Shown here one piece after another: positions 63,401 through 64,000 of a stretch of 64,000 bases of DNA. The stretch is taken from contig CM051034.1 in the NCBI GenBank assembly GCA_027627225.1, forward strand, positions 3,157,501 to 3,221,500, read 5' to 3'. This DNA is from Congeria kusceri. Its lineage: Eukaryota > Mollusca > Bivalvia > Myida > Dreissenidae. The translations under genes were made by a program, and so were the position numbers. Within the stretch, counting starts at the first letter, position 1. Each line of letters begins with the position of its first letter. A model generated the notes under the pieces. That model ran no database searches. It was not told the origin of the DNA and was given only the letters and a program-made list of their open reading frames with translations.

Positions 63401-64000
63401 TCTTCTATAGCCTTTTTGTTACACTCTTGGACGATCCACCAAAGCCTGAAAGCTTATTTCCCATGTAAAATATCATCTCGTCAGGAAAATCTCATATTGT
63501 AATTTCCCTTGTACCCCGTACAGCAAGGTCCAGCGACATCATCAAACCTCGCCGTCGTCGTTCTATCATACAGCACGATACACCGGCCCGGAAGCATATT
63601 GAAACCAAGATGGTTCTCCTCCAGAGTCTGGGGAACGCCGGGAAACAGCGCTCACTGCGTCACATCCTGTCCTACATGGAACCAAATGTTGGCGTCACAG
63701 CATGGCGTCGAGCGGCTATCAACGGCCTGAGACACTTCTCCTGCAATAAGGTACACATTGTACACACGTGTCTATTTTTGATTAAATTACATGTACGTGT
63801 TGAAATTGTTCAATGAGTGCGCATATACAACACAAAATGTAGAGTTTGTACTCTTATCTACAATGCGAATCTCTTTTTGAGTCAATATAAATAACTATGT
63901 ACAGAGCGCAGATGCGTTGTTGACGAGTATCATTCACGACCATGACGAGGTAGTCAGGAAAACAGCTCACGGTGTCTTCAAGAAGCACCCGAAGGCTGAC
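36382..64000 (+). CDS. Large lipid transfer protein-like (vitellogenin/MTP N-terminal type), 5' part
   Basis: Exons: 36382-36549, 41045-41138, 53436-53472, 54675-54795, 55008-55059, 56137-56237, 56735-56823, 57323-57369, 58768-58822, 59479-59618 (or from 59448), 60163-60247, 60455-60535, 60884-61089, 62471-62525, 62755-62895, 63524-63750, 63905 to beyond 64000. Residues 1-26 are a signal peptide (LVLTAIVTSLASLLTSA). A beta-type segment follows (FYFTINPDGLVHFVHFHPEE, then LLTLKKVLAST), and then an alpha-helical repeat region (CVHQLRGLITSLEKDDFLKL, ALTRVCDVNDTVCVDERNLF, LLQSLGNAGKQRSLRHILSY). This order suits LLTP family lipid carriers that act in the secretory pathway or extracellularly. Splice phases agree throughout except into exons 10 and 11, where one base seems missing each time (A-runs). 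A secreted, frame-broken or mis-assembled LLTP-like gene is the best reading; the precise family member is not known. Confidence 0.68.
36600..36860. repeat. (ATT)n/(CAT)n microsatellite and pyrimidine-rich tract
   Basis: (TTA)n then (TCA)n at 36600-36655, followed by a T/C-rich stretch to about 36850 that makes accidental F/S/L-rich frames. In intron 1 of the LLTP-like gene. Confidence 0.8.
37350..38780. repeat. 30-bp minisatellite, about 47 copies
   Basis: The unit is GGTTGGTACTTGTGGTACGG followed by GAAGTACATG, a period of exactly 30 bp for most of 1.4 kb, so frames on both strands stay open. Minus-strand readings give MYFPYHKYQP-, VPTHVLPVPQ- or TNPCTSRTTS-type repeats; the longest is 476 residues (38749-37319). 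It lies in intron 1 of the LLTP-like gene. No splice signals or non-repetitive coding flanks support expression. Confidence 0.9.
38790..39870. other. Intronic DNA with one 47-bp duplication
   Basis: TACAACACAATGTACACGAT occurs twice in direct order near 39066 and 39112. Otherwise nothing was recognised. Confidence 0.45.
39885..40400. repeat. About 165-bp tandem repeat with TTTGACCTTGACC blocks
   Basis: GTCCGTCCGTCC at the left edge, then three units with TTTCGTCTAGCACCAACACC, TACAACACTTGG and CACTTTGACCTTGACC. It resembles, in its TGACCTTGACC blocks, the array at 19890-20750. Confidence 0.65.
40475..40720 (+). mobile_element. tRNA-like SINE with duplicated head
   Basis: The head GACAGAGTCGCAGTCGTGTA, ATGGATATGGTGTCCG with B-box-like AAGTTTGATCCC resembles a tRNA promoter. 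The first 40 bases of the head occur twice in direct order (about 40490 and 40533). The body continues to ATAAATAGGTTTAAAC. No clear target duplication was identified. Confidence 0.5.
41142..41452. mobile_element. MITE with AATGCACCTATCA ends, copy 2
   Basis: It begins AATGCACCTATCAGTATTTT two bases after the exon-2/intron-2 junction of the LLTP-like gene and ends TGATAGATGCATAAA. It shares TCTAATTCCCCACCCTAGAG and GGGAATCGCTTTTAGTCTAA with copy 1 (35269-35602). Confidence 0.65.
41460..42590. other. Intronic DNA, nothing recognised
   Basis: AT-rich, with short frames lacking support. Confidence 0.4.
42595..42870. mobile_element. Interspersed foldback repeat, copy 3 of the 13728 family (inverted)
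   Basis: GCCGATAAACAACGATAATG, TCGATTTTAACATGATTTGAC, CTATAGAAAAATTAGCGAGT: reverse-complement order of the copy at 29790-30115. Confidence 0.6.
43434..46841 (-). CDS. CR1-like LINE ORF2: 2A motif, AP endonuclease, reverse transcriptase
   Basis: An intact 1135-residue frame. Residues 35-77 are hydrophobic, then SGDVELNPGP (residues 78-87) is a canonical 2A-type ribosome-skipping motif, with the break expected between Gly86 and Pro87. An AP-type endonuclease follows (HLNIRSIRHK, CFTETHL, GDINED, SDHHATAIHF), then a reverse transcriptase (FKKGDPNLPSNYRPISLL, CDISKAFDRVWH, AGVPQGSVLGPL, catalytic SRLFADDTS) and a thumb (LEYACVVWD), ending with a C-rich tail (CICGEVESVYHFFFTC). No RNase H domain is seen. 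Residues and length fit the CR1/L2 group of non-LTR retrotransposons. It lies antisense in intron 2 of the LLTP-like gene and has no frame breaks, so it is young. Confidence 0.92.
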   Translation of the reverse strand: MGNDVAQYRMAVGIFNARLRICRRKYTICLNIAHELMFLFAIFLRLSQISLHNHMDAALVCALSVVFINLVRFILLLSGDVELNPGPQDLGALGLLHLNIRSIRHKLDFIKDHLLQFDIMCFTETHLTDVVMDDQIQIDDFNHSMFRKDYTSHSSGLLVYVNKSLVSRRMFELENPQVHSIWLEIKLKNLVTLICCFYRPPNSDVLFWDNLDIMIDKALDTNPNIIMLGDINEDQLKNNTRLSQTLSLYNLRNVITQATRVTANTSTLIDPIIISDNLTCLDCEVINIPQSISDHHATAIHFKTPVINCKPSQRHVWLDKYADFERLNNLISDTNWNFIRETNVHEATMLFTKKLMKLCIPHKLVTVRPNDKPWYDSQIRTLSPKRDRLKHISINNPTANNWNKYKQIRNKVSNMIKQAKEQFHANLETSLTDFNSSNPKKFWKTLKQLMKMSSHFDTIPPLQSTDSDGNLIIHMSNTQKANCLNNYFVSISSLDDLTGVLPPFINLANETMQNVSVTESEIIDIIKCLFTNKAVGGDLVSHLVLKKTCHSISKPLCILFNKSLDECTFPNSWKSAIVMPLFKKGDPNLPSNYRPISLLSCVGKLMERVVYKHLYNHLVGNNLLYSNQSGFLKGHSTVSQLIDIFHQIAKGIDERKFTCMVFCDISKAFDRVWHKGLLFKLKQNGFNSNLLKWIESYLSSRKQQVFVGDSTSQALEINAGVPQGSVLGPLFFLVYVNDIVQNLQSISRLFADDTSLSYTCSNSTELEMVLNHDLSVINTWAKRWLVDFNPQKTEAILFTTQSSIPLPHLVFNNVPVQFVENHKHLGLTFSANGKWHDHVSSLVKSSSKVLGIMRKLKYMISRKTLNQIYISHLRPLLEYACVVWDGCEMYEKESLEKIQNEAARIVTGLTKSVSLTNLYSEISWHRLSERRKYLKLTYMYKLHNGLCPSYLMNLLPETVFQQSTRNLRNANDYVIVSRRTELYSRSFIPSAIDLWNNLNNEIKTCTSLLQFKTALKQLMLRNRETPAYYFVGDRKTSIIHARLRNNCSNLKLHLYNNKLEPSPLCICGEVESVYHFFFTCSLFTAQRTTFFATLQSIEPLNCDTILVGNSSFDHDANCKIFLNVQQFIKTTKRFS
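47956..48175. repeat. 94-bp tandem duplication between LINE ORFs
   Basis: GCAGTAATTATCATCTTAAC starts at 47956 and again at 48050, with near identity over the whole unit. A partial third copy follows (CAACGCTCACCGTGACAAAA). Confidence 0.85.
48491..49165 (-). CDS. LINE ORF1 protein (coiled coil plus RRM-like)
   Basis: A 224-residue frame. Residues about 25-80 form a heptad-rich coiled coil (LTSKLESLEKANDNLNREN). RRNLVRISGV, DIDRSHRAGK, NIIVKFAMYRARQKLYKSR and FINEDLTRKRSFFLYNAREL follow, as in L1-type ORF1 RNA-binding proteins (RRM then C-terminal domain). It probably binds and chaperones element RNA. No frame breaks. Confidence 0.85.
   Translation of the reverse strand: MNYMPTPMGIRPGIQGWNTLLVATFKTQIETLVEQIATSVFTKLTSKLESLEKANDNLNRENTELKSKVQVLENKLDDQEQYSRRNLVRISGVKELNDENTDDIVLKISIAVGCDITINDIDRSHRAGKPNPRKPRNIIVKFAMYRARQKLYKSRSILREKGYPNTFINEDLTRKRSFFLYNARELVKRGQLLGAWSSDGSILVKDPDSKIHKIINEHDMDAWK
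49170..50340. other. Intronic DNA, nothing recognised
   Basis: Short frames only, without splice signals or recognisable motifs. Confidence 0.4.
50350..50715. repeat. About 55-62-bp degenerate tandem repeat, about six copies
   Basis: Units contain GAAATTTGATTTGCAACATT, AATTATGTATACCTGAACC and GATTTTAAATATTGTTGAA. Diverged copies run head to tail. Confidence 0.75.
51510..52572. repeat. 28-bp minisatellite, about 37 copies
   Basis: The unit is AGTCTATGGCTGTTTCATTT followed by AGAGTTCT. The right-hand end is nearly pure (GACTGTTTC variant), indicating recent expansion from that side. Intron 2 of the LLTP-like gene. Confidence 0.92.
52720..52985. mobile_element. MITE with GGNATATTCCAGAAA-type inverted ends
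   Basis: The left end is GGGACCATATTCCAGAAATA. The right end, inverted, is GGGGTCGTATTCCAGAAACA. The interior is AT-rich and non-coding. Confidence 0.65.
53530..54645. repeat. 1-kb (ACT)n/(GCT)n trinucleotide tract with a (GAT)n tail
   Basis: Imperfect CTACTACTG repeats from about 53530 to 54510, pure (ACT)n at 54415-54495, then (AAT)n and (GAT)n to 54645. Long T-, L-, V- or S-rich frames on both strands are repeat artefacts. The tract ends about 30 bp before the acceptor of LLTP exon 4 (54675). Confidence 0.92.
55589..55892 (+). mobile_element. tRNA-derived SINE, copy 2
   Basis: The tRNA-like head has A box TAGCTTAGTTGG and B box CTTCGAACCCC (55594-55668). The body matches copy 1 (TATGTGCACTTAGTAATGG, ACTGAAATACTGTTAAA), with an AAAAAACAAACAT tail. 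A perfect 12-bp target duplication ACATAATTATGT flanks it (55577-55588 and 55893-55904). Intron 5 of the LLTP-like gene. Confidence 0.9.
56893..57135 (+). mobile_element. Interspersed repeat, 'GGGGTCACCGCCTTGGAACGG' family, copy 2
   Basis: GGTCCTTTATTTATGGCAAG, AAACTGGGGTCACCGCCTTG, GAACGGTCAATACTAAGCAT, GGTTTAAACCGGTTTA; collinear with 28735-28985. Class not recognised. Confidence 0.65.
57500..58600 (+). mobile_element. Penelope-like element fragment with GIY-YIG endonuclease
   Basis: A decayed coding remnant (stops and frame breaks, 5' truncated) reads KFKPIVAYRRPKNVHDYLV near 57765, CSHCMRICTGSTF near 57892, then ISCKRCYIQYVGQTMQPV (a GIY-YIG nuclease core variant) with an in-frame stop, RRINSHKFDIS, HFNEGNHSM and CKETFWMHKLKT. 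It ends at about 58290. The 3' non-coding part contains CTGATGA (58534-58540), AGGCGTAAGCC and GAAA (58552-58555), the core order of a hammerhead ribozyme as known in Penelope-like elements. Inserted in intron 8 of the LLTP-like gene. Confidence 0.78.
58860..59290. repeat. About 33-bp minisatellite
   Basis: Units such as GTAGAGGCACATCACATGGT followed by AGCACTAT repeat about 12 times with drift. Intron 9 of the LLTP-like gene, ending shortly before exon 10. Confidence 0.85.
61235..62370. mobile_element. Long interspersed repeat starting 'TTTTTAGCTCATTTGAGCAC'
   Basis: It begins TTTTTAGCTCATTTGAGCAC and contains several diverged internal segments of the type CAATATTGACT, ACCAAACTTGCACAATTTG, and TCAGCAGAAG. 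It ends near CCCTTTCGGCCATCATGGCC. It looks like a non-coding repeat with degenerate internal units. Intron 13 of the LLTP-like gene. Confidence 0.5.
62954..63019 (+). other. Duplicated 3' half of LLTP exon 15, potential extra exon
   Basis: The sequence is about 85% like the end of exon 15 (62755-62895). It starts after an AG acceptor (CCATAG) and ends at AACGAAA/GTGAGT. It is 66 nt long with phase 1 at both ends and reads RQEHHEDRIVERIENWLDHQ, so it could be included without shifting the frame, adding 22 residues. Whether it is used is unknown. Confidence 0.6.

Overview
This window is animal nuclear DNA, most likely from a bivalve mollusc. Three intron-rich genes have clean GT-AG introns. 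Around them lie tRNA-derived SINEs, foldback MITEs, a CR1-like LINE carrying a 2A motif, a Penelope-like remnant, long minisatellites and large (CAT)n and (ACT)n tracts. The bivalve assignment is inferred from gene and repeat style; it was not checked by any search. There are no operons, CRISPR arrays or prokaryotic features.

Layout. (A) Positions 1-2289, plus strand: the 3' end of a cadherin/EGF-type membrane protein whose cytoplasmic tail carries a tandem array of NPxY motifs. Several apparent single-base deletions break its frame. (B) Positions 35899-6098, minus strand: a 21-exon gene whose exons join into an exact open frame of 1420 codons. It encodes a secreted protein with a signal peptide, a beta-rich N-terminal region and three tandem domains resembling the Hedgehog signalling domain / peptidase M15 fold. 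All three domains appear to have lost the zinc ligands. (C) From 36382 to the right edge, plus strand, head-to-head with B: a secreted protein resembling the N-terminal part of large lipid transfer proteins (vitellogenin / MTP / apolipophorin), 5' part only.

Repeats. Introns of B and C hold most of the repeats. Two inverted copies of a composite TIR element (9594-11181 and 33880-35069) have 6-bp target duplications and carry their own microsatellites. Two full SINEs (23459-23747, 55589-55892) have 10- and 12-bp target duplications. A LINE with ORF1 and ORF2 lies antisense in intron 2 of C, and a Penelope-like fragment lies in intron 8 of C.

The most unusual points are: (1) the triple zinc-less Hedgehog-fold protein, with matching intron phases in its first two modules; (2) three independent cases, in genes B and C, where the 3' end of an exon plus its splice donor has been tandemly duplicated into the following intron, one of them a phase-neutral 66-nt potential extra exon; (3) the NPxY array; and (4) the divergent pairing of a Hedgehog-fold gene with a lipid-transfer-protein gene. 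B and C may share a 482-bp bidirectional promoter region. Exon coordinates come from reading splice sites and phases by eye. Homology calls come from motif recognition, not database searches.
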